From NCBI RefSeq assembly GCF_013004595.1, contig NZ_JABEMC010000003.1:248001-312000 (forward strand): a stretch of DNA of 64,000 bases, given 5' to 3'. Below the pieces are notes generated by a model, which did no database searches, was not told where the DNA came from, and worked only from the letters and a program-made list of their open reading frames with translations. The stretch comes from Brevibacterium luteolum (GTDB lineage: Bacteria > Actinomycetota > Actinomycetes > Actinomycetales > Brevibacteriaceae). Below, one piece after another: positions 9,615-19,057 of this stretch; positions within the stretch are counted from its first letter, which is position 1; each line of letters starts with the position of its first letter. The position numbers and the translations under genes are program-made.

Positions 9615-9627
9615 ATTTCCCGGAAAT
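9615..9627. promoter_or_regulatory. 13 bp palindrome upstream of lpd
   Basis: ATTTCC-C-GGAAAT is a perfect palindrome 63-75 bp upstream of the lpd start, in the expected promoter region. It is a candidate operator for an unknown regulator. Confidence 0.3.
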
Positions 9628-9720
9628 GTCGCAACCGTTCGCCCCTGCACCCCCGTAACCCTGCTCACGTCTGTCTCATGTGGACTCCCGGCCCGAGGCG
9701 GTGGCTGGTGTGGGCACATG

Positions 9721-9760
9721 GTCAGGGGCGCAGCCGCCGGGTGTCGGCTGCGCCCCTGAC
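9721..9760 (-). terminator. pepA terminator
   Basis: Perfect 16 bp stem GTCAGGGGCGCAGCCG / CGGCTGCGCCCCTGAC with an 8 nt loop, 15 bp past the pepA stop. Confidence 0.8.
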
Positions 9761-9775
9761 TCAGGTGGGCTGCCG

Positions 9776-11287
9776 TCAGCTGCGGTCGAGCTGCTCAGCC
9801 ACCTCGACCAGGGTGCGCACCGGGACGCCGGTGCCGCCCTTGGCCGTGTAGCCCCACGGGCTCTCACTGTTGAAGGCCGGGCCTGCGATGTCGATGTGGG
9901 CCCACTGCTGGCCCTTCTCGACGAACTCGTTGAGGAACACACCGGCGGCGAGCATGCCGCCTTCGCGCTTGCCTGTGTTCTTCAGGTCAGCGACCGTCGA
10001 ATCGAAGTGCGAACGGATCTCCTCGGGGAACGGCATCGGCCACATCGACTCACCGGTGACCTCCGAGGCGAGCACGACGCGGTTGCGTGCCCCGTTGGTG
10101 CCCATGACACCGGAGACGCGGTTGCCGAGTGCGATGACCTGCGCGCCGGTGAGCGTCGCGATGTCGATGAGGAGGTCCGGCTTCTCCTCCTGCGCGGCGA
10201 CGAGCGCGTCGGCGAGCACGAGACGGCCCTCGGCATCGGTGTTGAGCACCTCGACGGTCTTGCCGCCGTAGATGCGGATGACATCGGAGGGACGCTGGGC
10301 GTTGCCGCCGGGCATGTTCTCAGCCAGGGCCAGCCACGCGGTGACCCGCACCGGCAGCTCCAGGTCGGCAGCGGCGAGCACGGCCTGCGCGGCCGCAGCC
10401 GCACCGCCCATATCGCACTTCATCTCCTCCATCGCCTGCGGCGGCTTGAGCGACAGGCCGCCGGAGTCGAACGTGATGCCCTTGCCGACGAGCGAGAGGT
10501 GCTTCTTGGCCTTGCGCGGCTTGTACTCCATCTTCACCAGGCGCGGGCCGCGGGTCGAGCCCTTGCCCACACCGGTCAGGCCGCCGTAGCCGCCGGCCTC
10601 CAGAGCGGCCTCGTCGATGACGGTGACCTTGACTTTGCGTGCCTTGGCCTGCTCGGTGACCGTCTTGGCGAAGGTCTCCGGGTACAGGTCCAGCGGCGGC
10701 TGGTTGACCAGGTCGCGGCAGCGGTTGGTGGCCGCGCCGAGGAACTGGCCGCGTGCGACACCGTCCTTCGAGCCCTTCGGTGCGAGCACCGTGACCGAGG
10801 TGACGCGCTTGTGCTCCTCGGCGTTCGAGCGGTACTCGGTGTAGCGGTATGAGCCGAGCACGGCACCGGTGGCCGTCGCCTCGGCAGCGGCTGCGGTCTG
10901 CGCCGGGAAGGCGATGGCGACCGATTCGCCCTTCGTCAGCGAGCGCACGGCCACAGCTGCCGCGCGGCGCAGCGCCTCGTGAGCGCCATCGGCGTCGAGC
11001 TCTGATTCGAGGGCCACCTCGTCGAAGTCACCGAGGCCGGCCAGCAGCACCGAACCGGCGGCGACGCCCTTGGGGGACGGGATCCGGGCCAGCGCACCGG
11101 CCTTGCCGGTGAAGCCGACAGCGGAGGCAGCGGCGACGAGCTCCTTGCGGGCTCCGGCGGCCAGTGCGACACCGGAGGGGATGGACACGGCATCGCCGTC
11201 AACGGCGACACCGATGACCAGGACGTCGGCTTTGCTGCGGGCGGGTTCGGATGCCGCGGCGTCGATCGTCAGTTCTGCGGTCGTCAT
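9776..11287 (-). CDS. pepA: Leucyl aminopeptidase (M17)
   Basis: A cytosolic metallo-aminopeptidase that recycles peptides from the N-terminus. The M17 signature NTDAEGRLVLADA is near residue 347, and the metal/substrate segment GKGITFDSGGLS is near 268. The length of 503 residues is typical. The ATG at 11287 is chosen because AAAGGA lies 5 nt upstream; an ORF start at 11302 would overlap that site. It is a single-gene unit divergent from pyrD. Confidence 0.96.
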   Translation of the reverse strand: MTTAELTIDAAASEPARSKADVLVIGVAVDGDAVSIPSGVALAAGARKELVAAASAVGFTGKAGALARIPSPKGVAAGSVLLAGLGDFDEVALESELDADGAHEALRRAAAVAVRSLTKGESVAIAFPAQTAAAAEATATGAVLGSYRYTEYRSNAEEHKRVTSVTVLAPKGSKDGVARGQFLGAATNRCRDLVNQPPLDLYPETFAKTVTEQAKARKVKVTVIDEAALEAGGYGGLTGVGKGSTRGPRLVKMEYKPRKAKKHLSLVGKGITFDSGGLSLKPPQAMEEMKCDMGGAAAAAQAVLAAADLELPVRVTAWLALAENMPGGNAQRPSDVIRIYGGKTVEVLNTDAEGRLVLADALVAAQEEKPDLLIDIATLTGAQVIALGNRVSGVMGTNGARNRVVLASEVTGESMWPMPFPEEIRSHFDSTVADLKNTGKREGGMLAAGVFLNEFVEKGQQWAHIDIAGPAFNSESPWGYTAKGGTGVPVRTLVEVAEQLDRS

Positions 11288-11439
11288 TCTGTTCCTTTCC
11301 AATAGACAGAAATCTCAGGCAGGGGATCTGCTCCGCCTCCTACCGTAGTCAATGCAGGCGCTGCTGGGACGAAAGTCACCTGCTGAACTTCGATTCGTCA
11401 GCGAACTCCCACGTGTTCTCTGGCGGCCGGAGGCCTCGC

Positions 11440-11445
11440 TAGGAT
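11440..11445 (+). promoter_or_regulatory. -10 (TAGGAT) of leaderless pyrD
   Basis: TAGGAT is followed by six bases and then the GTG of pyrD at 11452. Confidence 0.6.
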
Positions 11446-11451
11446 GAGAGC

Positions 11452-12531
11452 GTGTATTCGCTGATCTTCCGCACCCTGCTCACCCGCCTTGACGCGGAGA
11501 CCGCCCACCACCTCAGCTTCACCGGCCTGCGCGCCCTCGACCGCATGCCCGGCCTGCGCCGGCTCAGCCGCGCGGTCATGAGCCGCGGCACCGCCGATCC
11601 CGTCGAGGTGCTCGGCCTGCGCTTTCCCAACCGGCTGGGCATGGCGGCCGGCTTCGACAAGAACGCCATCGGCATCCGGGCGCTGACCCAGATGGGCTTC
11701 GGACATGTTGAGATCGGCACTGTCACCGCTCACGGCCAGCCGGGCAATCCGCGTCCGCGCCTGTTTCGGCTGCTGGGCCACAATGCGGTGCTCAACCGGA
11801 TGGGCTTCAACAACGACGGGGCGGCCGCCGCCCGGCTCGAACTGCTGCGGGCCCGTGAGGACATCGCCAAGCTGCCGGAGGATCAGCGTCCGATCATCGG
11901 CGTCAACATCGGCAAGACCAAGGTCGTCGAGGCCGCCGATGCCGCTGAGGACTACCGGCAGTCAGCCAGTCAGCTGGCCCCGCTGGCCGACTACCTCGTC
12001 ATCAACGTCAGCTCACCGAACACCCCCGGCCTGCGCGACCTGCAGTCCGCTGAGGCGCTCGAACCGATCATCACCGCAGTCCGCGGCGCCGCCGCCGAGG
12101 CGGTCGGGACTCCGCGCTCGAGCCTCGGGCATGTGCCGCTGCTCATCAAGATCGCCCCAGACCTCGCCGACGAGGACGTCCTCGCCGTCGCCGACCTCGC
12201 TCTGCGCACCGGCGTCGACGGGCTCATCACGACGAACACGACGATCGACCGCTGCGTCCTCTCCGGCGCCGACCGGGCCTTCGCCGAGTCCGAGGCCGGT
12301 GGGATCTCCGGTGAGCCGCTGGCCGAACGCGCCTTCGAGGTGCTGCGCCTGGTGCGCAGCCACGTCGGGGACAAGCTCACGTTCATCGCCGTCGGCGGGA
12401 TCGCCGACGCACGGGATGCCGCTGCCCGGCTCGGTGCCGGCGCCGACCTCGTTCAGGTGTACTCCGGGCTCATCTACGGCGGGCCGATGTGGCCAGGCCG
12501 CATGCTGCGCACACTGCGCCGCAAGCCCTGA
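11452..12531 (+). CDS. pyrD: Dihydroorotate dehydrogenase (quinone), class 2
   Basis: Oxidises dihydroorotate to orotate in pyrimidine synthesis and passes electrons to the menaquinone pool. The amphipathic N-terminal helix pair (MYSLIFRTLLTRLDAETAHH) typical of membrane-associated class 2 enzymes is present. FMN and substrate motifs GMAAGFDKNA, NVSSPNTPGLRDLQ, TNTTI and GGISGEPL follow. The length is 359 residues. The GTG start at 11452 has a -10 6 nt upstream, so translation is probably leaderless. Confidence 0.97.
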   Translation: MYSLIFRTLLTRLDAETAHHLSFTGLRALDRMPGLRRLSRAVMSRGTADPVEVLGLRFPNRLGMAAGFDKNAIGIRALTQMGFGHVEIGTVTAHGQPGNPRPRLFRLLGHNAVLNRMGFNNDGAAAARLELLRAREDIAKLPEDQRPIIGVNIGKTKVVEAADAAEDYRQSASQLAPLADYLVINVSSPNTPGLRDLQSAEALEPIITAVRGAAAEAVGTPRSSLGHVPLLIKIAPDLADEDVLAVADLALRTGVDGLITTNTTIDRCVLSGADRAFAESEAGGISGEPLAERAFEVLRLVRSHVGDKLTFIAVGGIADARDAAARLGAGADLVQVYSGLIYGGPMWPGRMLRTLRRKP

Positions 12532-12575
12532 GCATCGCGCATTCGAGAGGCCCCGTATACGAGTCCTATATAGAG

Positions 12576-12609
12576 GAGAGGCGCCCCCGCACGAACGGGG
12601 GCGCTTCTC
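12576..12609. terminator. Terminator between pyrD and DUF3043 gene
   Basis: The core stem GCGCCCCCG / CGGGGGCGC is extended by weaker pairs to 14 bp, with a CACGAA-containing loop, between convergent genes. Confidence 0.8.
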
Positions 12610-12675
12610 TCATCTCCTCAACCGGCACCTCGGGTGCGGGCTCGGCGGGCGGAACCACCGCCTCGGGACCGGAGA

Positions 12676-13311
12676 TCAGGACGGGTACTGGCCGCGCTTG
12701 ACCTTGGGCTTGGGGATGCGCAGCACCCGCAGCTGGATGGCGCGCATGACGGCGTAGAAGGTCAGGCCGCGCTCGAGGTTCTCCTTGCCGCCGAACTTCT
12801 GGGCCATCCGGCCCTTCATCACGTAGTTGAGGATGAAGCAGTCGATGACGACGAGCAGGATGAGGCCGTAGACGGCATAGCTCGTGACGATCTGCACCTG
12901 CGGAGTCGAGATGATGAAGCCGATGAGCAGCACGATGAAGGCGAAGGGAATGAACATCTCACCGATCGAGAAGCGGGCGTCGACGAAATCGCGTACATAC
13001 CGCCGCTGCGGGCCGCGATCGCGCGGGCCGAGGAACTTCTCATCACCCTGCATCAGGCCGATGCGGGCCTCATCGCGCTTGCGGCGGATCTCAGCCTTGG
13101 CCTGCTTGTTCGCCGAACGCCGGTCCTCGCCGACGAGCGGCTGACGGCGGGCTGCCTCCTGCTGTGAGCGCTTCGGCGTCGGGCGGTTCTTCTTCGCCTC
13201 AGCCGGATTCAGCGCCTCGGCAGCCTCGTCGACCGGGCCAGCGGAGGCAGCATGGGAGCCCGTCCGCTCTGCGGGCGATTCATCCTGGGAGTTCTTCTTC
13301 CGTCCAAACAC
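12676..13311 (-). CDS. DUF3043 membrane protein
   Basis: A 211-residue protein with a long charged N-terminal half (basic, K/R/E-rich), the motif GPRDRGPQRRYVRDFVDARFS near residues 94-114, two membrane segments (about 117-137 and 142-162) and a basic tail. This matches the actinobacterial DUF3043 family, whose function is unknown. The GTG start at 13311 lies 7 nt after TACGAT on the minus strand. It shares a 33 bp intergenic region with the divergent M20 peptidase gene. Confidence 0.85.
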   Translation of the reverse strand: MFGRKKNSQDESPAERTGSHAASAGPVDEAAEALNPAEAKKNRPTPKRSQQEAARRQPLVGEDRRSANKQAKAEIRRKRDEARIGLMQGDEKFLGPRDRGPQRRYVRDFVDARFSIGEMFIPFAFIVLLIGFIISTPQVQIVTSYAVYGLILLVVIDCFILNYVMKGRMAQKFGGKENLERGLTFYAVMRAIQLRVLRIPKPKVKRGQYPS

Positions 13312-13344
13312 GCCCTCTATCGTATCCGACTATAGGATCGCCCT
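13312..13344. promoter_or_regulatory. 33 bp bidirectional leaderless promoter region
   Basis: The whole gap between two divergent genes is 33 bp. On the plus strand TAGGAT (13333-13338) is 6 nt before the ATG at 13345. On the minus strand TACGAT (13324-13319) is 7 nt before the GTG at 13311. The -35 region of each gene must lie inside, or at the edge of, the other coding sequence. Confidence 0.6.
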
Positions 13345-14709
13345 ATGACCCACCTGAACCGTGCTGAACTGACCTCCCGCCTCGACGCGATCTACGACGA
13401 CGTCCTGGCCCGCCTGAGCGAACTCGTCGCCATCCCATCTCTGGCCTGGCCGACGGCAGATCCCGCCCATGTCGACGCCACCGCGGCTGCTGTCGCACGC
13501 ATGGCTGAGCCGCTGGGGTTCGAAACCGTCGAGACGCTGCGGGCTCAGAACCCCGACGGCACTCCCGGATTCCCCGCCGTCGTCGCCAGCCGCCCGGCTC
13601 CCGAGGGCCGGCCGACCGTCGTCCTCTATGCCCATCACGACGTGCAGCCGGCCGGAGACCTGAGCCAGTGGGAGACCCCGCCGTTCGAGGCGACGATCCG
13701 CGGCGACCGCATGTACGGCCGCGGTGCTGCCGACGACAAGGCCGGCATCCTCGTCCACCTCACCGCTGTGCAGCTGCTCGGCGACGAACTCGGCGTCGGG
13801 GTCGTCCTCTTCATCGAAGGCGAGGAGGAGATCGGCTCGCCGAGCTTCCGCAGCTTCCTGGAGACCTACCGCGACAAGCTGGCCGGTGATGCGATCATCG
13901 TCGCCGACTCCTCCAATCTGGCCTGCGGAAAGCCGGCGCTGACGACGAGCCTGCGCGGCATGGCCGGCCTCGAATTCACCGTCCGCACGCTGGACCACTC
14001 CGTGCACTCGGGCATGTACGGCGGCGCCGTTCCCGACGCCACCCTGGCCATGACCCGCCTGCTGGCCACCCTGCACGATGACGACGGGGCGGTGGCCGTC
14101 AGCGGTCTGCGCTCCGCGCCCGAGGCGGCGGCTGAGTACGGCGATGACCCGATGGGCACCGACACGGTGGCCCTGCCCGGCACATCGCTCATCGGCCGCG
14201 GTGCGATCGCCTCACGCCTGTGGCACCAGCCCTCGATCACCGTCATCGGCATCGACACCCCGTACGTCGACGACTCCTCGAACACGCTGCTGGCCAGCGT
14301 GCGCGCGAAGATCTCGATCCGCCTGGCACCGGGGGAGGACCCCGCCGATGCCCTGGCCGCAGTCAAAGCGCACCTCCAAGAGCACGTGCCCTTCGGCGCA
14401 GAGCTGGAGTTCGGCGCCGAGGAGTCCGGCGCCCCGTGGAGCGCTGATTCCTCCGATCCGGTCATCGCGACTGCGATGGAGGCGCTGAGCGAAGGCTTCG
14501 GCGCTGACGCAGTCCAGATGGGACTCGGCGGCTCGATCCCGTTCATCGCCGATCTCGTCGAGGTCTTCCCGCAGGCATCGATCCTCGTCACCGGCATCGA
14601 AGACCCCGACACCCGCGCCCACAGCCCGAACGAATCGCTGTACCTGCCCGACTTCCGTTCGGCGATCAGCTCCGAGGCGCTGCTGCTCGACCGGCTCGCC
14701 CGCGACTGA
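13345..14709 (+). CDS. M20 family dipeptidase/peptidase
   Basis: A zinc-dependent exopeptidase of the ArgE/DapE/CNDP-like M20 family, 454 residues. Metal and catalytic motifs are visible: YAHHDVQP with His97 and Asp99, GRGAADDKAG (about 127-136), the EGEEEIGS catalytic/metal glutamates (about 155-162), and a distal ligand region GIEDPDTRAHSPNE. An inserted dimerisation domain is present. The HDVQP and ADDKAG forms favour a dipeptidase over DapE or ArgE, but the substrate cannot be read from the sequence. Confidence 0.9.
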   Translation: MTHLNRAELTSRLDAIYDDVLARLSELVAIPSLAWPTADPAHVDATAAAVARMAEPLGFETVETLRAQNPDGTPGFPAVVASRPAPEGRPTVVLYAHHDVQPAGDLSQWETPPFEATIRGDRMYGRGAADDKAGILVHLTAVQLLGDELGVGVVLFIEGEEEIGSPSFRSFLETYRDKLAGDAIIVADSSNLACGKPALTTSLRGMAGLEFTVRTLDHSVHSGMYGGAVPDATLAMTRLLATLHDDDGAVAVSGLRSAPEAAAEYGDDPMGTDTVALPGTSLIGRGAIASRLWHQPSITVIGIDTPYVDDSSNTLLASVRAKISIRLAPGEDPADALAAVKAHLQEHVPFGAELEFGAEESGAPWSADSSDPVIATAMEALSEGFGADAVQMGLGGSIPFIADLVEVFPQASILVTGIEDPDTRAHSPNESLYLPDFRSAISSEALLLDRLARD

Positions 14710-14734
14710 GCGCTCTCACCGCAGCGCGATCAAT

Positions 14735-14760
14735 GGAATAATGGCGCCACGACGAACGTT
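14735..14760 (+). promoter_or_regulatory. Sigma-R/SigH-type promoter of erpA
   Basis: GGAAT (14735-14739), exactly 18 bp, then GTT (14758-14760). This matches the GGAAT-N18/19-GTT consensus of the thiol-oxidative-stress ECF sigma factor SigR/SigH. The leader to erpA would be about 97 nt. Confidence 0.65.
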
Positions 14761-14863
14761 GCACAGGCGACGCCTCCGTGGGGCCCATCCGGGCCCGGCA
14801 GCGCCGCAGCCAGCCGGAGCGCCTCGCTCTGACTGCACGACCGAACAGATGTAAGGAGACCTC

Positions 14864-15217
14864 ATGACCGCCACGCAGGACACGAGCGCCACGCACGAAG
14901 TCGACCTCACCTCCGAGGCGGCCGACAAGGTGCGCAGCCTCCTGCAGCAGGAGGGTCGCGACGACCTGCGCCTGCGCGTGGCCGTGCAGCCCGGCGGCTG
15001 CTCAGGCCTGATCTACCAGCTGTACTTCGACGAGCGGTTCCTCGACGGCGATGCCGTGCGCGACTTCGACGGCGTCGAGGTCATCGTCGACCGGATGAGC
15101 GTGCCCTACCTCAACGGCTCGACGATCGACTTCTCCGACACCATCGAGAAGCAGGGCTTCACGATCGACAATCCGAATGCCGCCGGCTCGTGCGCCTGCG
15201 GCGACTCCTTCAGCTGA
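14864..15217 (+). CDS. erpA: A-type iron-sulfur cluster insertion protein
   Basis: A small carrier that delivers Fe-S clusters to target enzymes. The three conserved cysteines are Cys46 in QPGGCSGLIY and Cys110/Cys112 in SCACGDSF. The length of 117 residues is typical. Its Shine-Dalgarno is AAGGAG. It sits alone upstream of aat. The neighbouring respiratory Rieske protein, LipA and other Fe-S enzymes are possible clients. A sigma-R-type promoter lies upstream, suggesting induction by disulfide stress. Confidence 0.95.
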   Translation: MTATQDTSATHEVDLTSEAADKVRSLLQQEGRDDLRLRVAVQPGGCSGLIYQLYFDERFLDGDAVRDFDGVEVIVDRMSVPYLNGSTIDFSDTIEKQGFTIDNPNAAGSCACGDSFS

Positions 15218-15233
15218 CTCAGCTGCACCAGCC

Positions 15234-15872
15234 ATGTCACAGGGCCTGGACGATCTCCGCGCCGTCGGCGCCATCAGCGGGATCGACCAGGTCCTGTCTG
15301 CATACCGGGCTGGGCTCTTCCCGATGGGCATCGGCCAGCACGGCGCACCGCCGATCGGCTGGTGGGCCCCGCTGACGCGCGGGGTGCTCAGGCCCGGGCA
15401 GCTGCGCGTGTCGCGATCCCTGCGCCGCTCGCTCACCCGCTTCACGTGGTCGGTCGACGCCGCCTTCGCCGAGGTGGTGGCCGGCTGTGCAGACCCCTCC
15501 CGCGACGGCGCCTGGATCACCCCGCAGATCGCACAGCTGTACCAGCGCCTGCATGAGGCCGGCCACGCCCACTCGATCGAGGTCTACGAAGACGGCCGGC
15601 TCGCCGGCGGACTCTACGGGGTCGCGTTCGGCGGTGTGTTCTGCGGGGAGTCGATGTTCCACACCAGCCGCGACGCCTCCAAGGTCGCCCTCGTCAGGCT
15701 CGTCGAACTGCTCGACAGCGTCGGCGATCACACCCCGTGGATCATCGACACGCAGTGGCAGACCTCACACCTCGAAACTCTCGGCGTGTCGGAGGTCAGC
15801 GGGTTCGAGTACCTCGAAGCGCTTGCCGTCGCGCGGAGCGGCCGTCATTTCCAGGCTTTTCTCACGAAATGA
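15234..15872 (+). CDS. aat: Leucyl/phenylalanyl-tRNA-protein transferase
   Basis: Adds Leu or Phe from charged tRNA to N-terminal Arg/Lys of proteins, marking them for ClpS/ClpAP-type degradation (the N-end rule). Conserved segments are AYRAGLFPMG near the N-terminus, WWAPLTRGVL, GGLYGVAFGGVFCGESMFH and DTQWQTSHLETLG. It is 212 residues from ATG 15234. The longer ORF start at 15177 would overlap erpA and is not supported by homology. The gap after erpA is 16 bp, so co-transcription with erpA is likely. Confidence 0.95.
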   Translation: MSQGLDDLRAVGAISGIDQVLSAYRAGLFPMGIGQHGAPPIGWWAPLTRGVLRPGQLRVSRSLRRSLTRFTWSVDAAFAEVVAGCADPSRDGAWITPQIAQLYQRLHEAGHAHSIEVYEDGRLAGGLYGVAFGGVFCGESMFHTSRDASKVALVRLVELLDSVGDHTPWIIDTQWQTSHLETLGVSEVSGFEYLEALAVARSGRHFQAFLTK

Positions 15873-16004
15873 GCAGTCGGAAGTGAATTTCTACCTCTTG
15901 TAGCGGTAAGGTGGACGAGAACAAAGTCAGTGTTCGGCGATTCGCGTGCGTCCGCTCAGATGAGAGGGCCCGCGAGGAGCTGACAAAGTTGCGAAAGGCT
16001 GCAC

Positions 16005-16895
16005 GTGGATTCTCCGAATCAGCCAGTCCGCTCGGGCCCCACAGCCTGGGCCAAGCGGCTCGGTGTCATTGGCGCCCTGGGTGCCGTTGCGCTGCTCTCC
16101 GGCTGCTCGAAGGAGCACTGGGAAGTAGGATTCCTCCCACCTGAGTCCAAGGGAGCGACGTCCCACACGGATCACTACATTCACCTGTGGAACGGCGGCT
16201 GGATCGCCGCGCTCATCGTCGGTTTCGTCACCTGGGGCCTGCTGCTGTGGTGCGTCGTCGCCTACCGCCGTCGCAAGCACGAGCGCGGGCTGCCCGTCCA
16301 GCTGGCCTACAACATGCCGATCGAGATCCTCTATACGGTTGTGCCGATCATCCTCGTCATCGGATTCTTCTTCGAAACCGTCAAGGCTGTGGAGAACACC
16401 AGCTATGACGACACTCCTGGCGAGGTTGTCGTCGAAGTGGTCGGCAAGCAGTGGGCATGGGACTTCAACTACATCACTGAGGACGCTTACTACTCCAGTG
16501 TTCAGGTGAATCTCGACGGAACGGAGAAGGCCGGCGAGAAGGTCCCGGTTCTGTACCTGCCGTCGAACACCGACCTGGAGATCCAGCTGCGCTCCCGTGA
16601 CGTCATCCACTCGTTCTGGGTTCCGGCATTCCTCGAAAAGCGGGATATGATCCCCGGCCGAACCTCGTCGCTGCACTTCCAAGCGCTGAAGGAAGGCGAG
16701 TACATCGGCAAGTGCGCTGAGCTCTGCGGCGAGTTCCACTCCGAGATGCTCTTCGACGTCAAGGTCGTCTCCATGGACGAGTACAAGGCCTACACCGACT
16801 CGCTGCGCGAGGAAGGCAACACCGGACGTCTCGGGCCCGAGTACGACCGCACTGATTGGTACAAGAACCCACATGAGGGAGGGGATGACGAGTGA
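16005..16895 (+). CDS. ctaC: Cytochrome c oxidase subunit II (lipoprotein)
   Basis: The CuA-bearing subunit of the aa3 oxidase. A lipobox LLSGC places the lipidated cysteine at Cys34. Two membrane segments follow (about 63-85 and 104-126), then the periplasmic-side cupredoxin domain. The CuA ligands lie in [12 protein letters not shown] (Cys237, Cys241, His245, Met248), with an upstream His in RDVIHSFW. The start is GTG 16005 with GAAAGG upstream. It overlaps ctaD by 4 bp. As in other actinobacteria it should accept electrons from the dihaem QcrC within a bcc-aa3 supercomplex. Confidence 0.97.
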   Translation: MDSPNQPVRSGPTAWAKRLGVIGALGAVALLSGCSKEHWEVGFLPPESKGATSHTDHYIHLWNGGWIAALIVGFVTWGLLLWCVVAYRRRKHERGLPVQLAYNMPIEILYTVVPIILVIGFFFETVKAVENTSYDDTPGEVVVEVVGKQWAWDFNYITEDAYYSSVQVNLDGTEKAGEKVPVLYLPSNTDLEIQLRSRDVIHSFWVPAFLEKRDMIPGRTSSLHFQALKEGEYIGKCAELCGEFHSEMLFDVKVVSMDEYKAYTDSLREEGNTGRLGPEYDRTDWYKNPHEGGDDE

Positions 16896-18604
16896 CCGCT
16901 GTCGCTGATAGCAACCGCACTGTCACAGTCGACCAGGCACCTGTGCCCAAGAGCCTGGGCAGGGTCATCGTCAATTGGATCACGTCGACGGACCACAAGA
17001 CCATCGGGTACATGTACCTGATCGCGTCGTTCTCGTTCTTCTGCATCGGCGGCGTCATGGCGCTGCTCATCCGACTCGAGCTCTTCGAGCCGGGCATGCA
17101 GATCCTGGAGACCAAGGAGCAGTACAACCAGCTGTTCACTATGCACGGCACGCTCATGCTGCTGATGTTCGCAACGCCGCTGTTCGCTGGATTTGCGAAT
17201 GTCATCATGCCGCTGCAGATCGGCGCTCCTGACGTCGCGTTCCCGCGCCTGAACGCTTTCGCCTTCTGGCTCTTCCTGTTCGGCAGCCTCATCGCCTGCG
17301 CCGGCTTCCTCACCCCGCAGGGTGCGGCCTCGTTCGGCTGGACGGCATACGCACCGCTGTCGAACACGACGTTCACACCGGGCATCGGCGGCCACATGTG
17401 GGTCATGGGCCTGGCCTTCCAGGGCTTCGGCACGATCCTCGGCTCGGTGAACTTCATCACCACCATCATCACGATGCGCGCCCCGGGCATGACGATGTTC
17501 CGCATGCCGATCTTCACCTGGAACACCCTCATCACCGGTATCCTCGTGATGATGGCGTTTCCGCCGCTGGCCGCCGCCCTGCTCGCGCTCGGCGCCGACC
17601 GCATCCTCGGTGCGCACGTCTTCAGCCCGGAGAACGGCGGCCCGATCCTGTGGCAGCACCTGTTCTGGTTCTTCGGTCACCCGGAGGTCTACGTCATCGC
17701 ACTGCCGTTCTTCGGCATCGTCTCGGAGATCTTCCCGACCTTCAGCCGCAAGCCGATCTTCGGCTACAAGGGCCTCGTCTACGCCACGATCGCGATCTCG
17801 GCTCTGTCCGTGACCGTGTGGGCACACCACATGTACGTCACCGGCGCAGTGCTGCTGCCGTTCTTCGCCTTCATGACAATGCTCATCGCTGTTCCGACCG
17901 GTGTGAAGATCTACAACTGGATCGGCACGATGTGGCGCGGCTCGCTGACATTCGAGACCCCGATGCTCTGGTCGCTCGGCTTCCTCGTCAGCTTCGTCTT
18001 CGGTGGCATCACCGGTGTCGTGCTGGCCAGCCCGGCAATGGACCAGCAGCTGTCCGATTCCTACTTCGTCGTTGCGCACTTCCACTACGTCATCTTCGGC
18101 ACCGTGGTCTTCGCGATGTTCGCCGGATTCTACTTCTGGTGGCCGAAGTGGACGGGCAAGATGCTCGACGAGACCCTGGGCAAGATCCACTTCTGGCTCC
18201 TGTTCATCGGCTTCCACGGCACGTTCCTTGTCCAGCACTGGATGGGTGCCGACGGCATGCCGCGCCGTTACGCCGACTTCCTGCCGCAGGACGGCTGGAC
18301 CTGGATGAACCAGATCTCCACCGTCGGCGCACTGATCCTCGGCCTCTCGATGATCCCGTGGTTCTGGAATGTCTGGGTCACCGCACGCAAGGCACCGAAG
18401 GTCACTGTCAACGACCCGTGGGGCTACGGCTCCTCGCTCGAATGGGCAACCTCCTGCCCACCGCCGCGTCACAACTTCACCTCGCTGCCGCGCATCCGCT
18501 CGGAGCGCCCGGTATTCGATGCCAACCATCCCGAGCTCCTGGAGCTCGTTGGTCACCCGCGTGACGCCTACTCGATGATCGAGAAGAAGGAGACCGCCAA
18601 GTGA
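16892..18604 (+). CDS. ctaD: Cytochrome c oxidase subunit I
   Basis: The catalytic haem-copper subunit, 570 residues with twelve predicted membrane helices. Ligand motifs are visible: MHGTLMLLM for the low-spin haem, FFGHPEVYV with the CuB His and the cross-linked Tyr, WAHHMYVTG for the CuB histidines, and FVVAHFHYV for the haem ligands. The start GTG overlaps the ctaC stop (GTGA), so the two are translationally coupled; ctaF is coupled the same way. Confidence 0.98.
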   Translation: MTAVADSNRTVTVDQAPVPKSLGRVIVNWITSTDHKTIGYMYLIASFSFFCIGGVMALLIRLELFEPGMQILETKEQYNQLFTMHGTLMLLMFATPLFAGFANVIMPLQIGAPDVAFPRLNAFAFWLFLFGSLIACAGFLTPQGAASFGWTAYAPLSNTTFTPGIGGHMWVMGLAFQGFGTILGSVNFITTIITMRAPGMTMFRMPIFTWNTLITGILVMMAFPPLAAALLALGADRILGAHVFSPENGGPILWQHLFWFFGHPEVYVIALPFFGIVSEIFPTFSRKPIFGYKGLVYATIAISALSVTVWAHHMYVTGAVLLPFFAFMTMLIAVPTGVKIYNWIGTMWRGSLTFETPMLWSLGFLVSFVFGGITGVVLASPAMDQQLSDSYFVVAHFHYVIFGTVVFAMFAGFYFWWPKWTGKMLDETLGKIHFWLLFIGFHGTFLVQHWMGADGMPRRYADFLPQDGWTWMNQISTVGALILGLSMIPWFWNVWVTARKAPKVTVNDPWGYGSSLEWATSCPPPRHNFTSLPRIRSERPVFDANHPELLELVGHPRDAYSMIEKKETAK

Positions 18605-19002
18605 AGACCTCAGCAATCATCTTCTCCTCAGGGCTGTTCTTCTTCGTCCCCGTCGCGATCGTCTACGGCATCCTGACGGACTTCAAAGAGCTCGTCGGAT
18701 TCCCGGCCATCCTGCTGCTCGGCGGTATGGCCATCATGATCGGCGGTTACCTGTTCCTGCAGCACCGCAGCGTCGGAGACACTCCGATGGATCGCCTCGA
18801 TGCCGAGATCTCTGACGAACACTACGAGTACGGCTTCTACAGCCCGTGGAGCTGGTGGCCCATCATCATCGCCACCGGTGCAGGCATCTGCTTCCTCGGC
18901 GTTGCCGTGGGATGGTGGATCTTCCCGTTCGGTGCCGTGATCGCCTTCATCGGCGTCATCGGACTCGTCTACGAGTACAACCGGGGCGACCACGCACACT
19001 GA
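18601..19002 (+). CDS. ctaF: Cytochrome c oxidase subunit IV (actinobacterial)
   Basis: A small 133-residue accessory subunit with hydrophobic segments at about 5-27, 35-55 and 83-125 and the motif [16 protein letters not shown], typical of the actinobacterial CtaF family. It overlaps ctaD by 4 bp (GTGA) and is followed by a strong terminator, so ctaC-ctaD-ctaF form a complete operon. Confidence 0.93.
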   Translation: MKTSAIIFSSGLFFFVPVAIVYGILTDFKELVGFPAILLLGGMAIMIGGYLFLQHRSVGDTPMDRLDAEISDEHYEYGFYSPWSWWPIIIATGAGICFLGVAVGWWIFPFGAVIAFIGVIGLVYEYNRGDHAH

Positions 19003-19018
19003 TGCTCTGTGAGCCCGA

Positions 19019-19057
19019 GGGCCTGCCAGGATGTTCATCATCCTGGCAGGCCCTTTT
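19019..19057 (+). terminator. Intrinsic terminator of ctaCDF
   Basis: Perfect 15 bp stem GGGCCTGCCAGGATG / CATCCTGGCAGGCCC, TTCAT loop, then TTTT. The best-formed intrinsic terminator in the window. Confidence 0.92.

Noticed and set aside
15177-15233. Earlier start for aat
   Set aside because: It would overlap the end of erpA and adds residues not seen in the family.
16790-18616. A 608-codon open frame on the minus strand
   Set aside because: Antisense shadow of ctaD; charged, repetitive translation with no motif.
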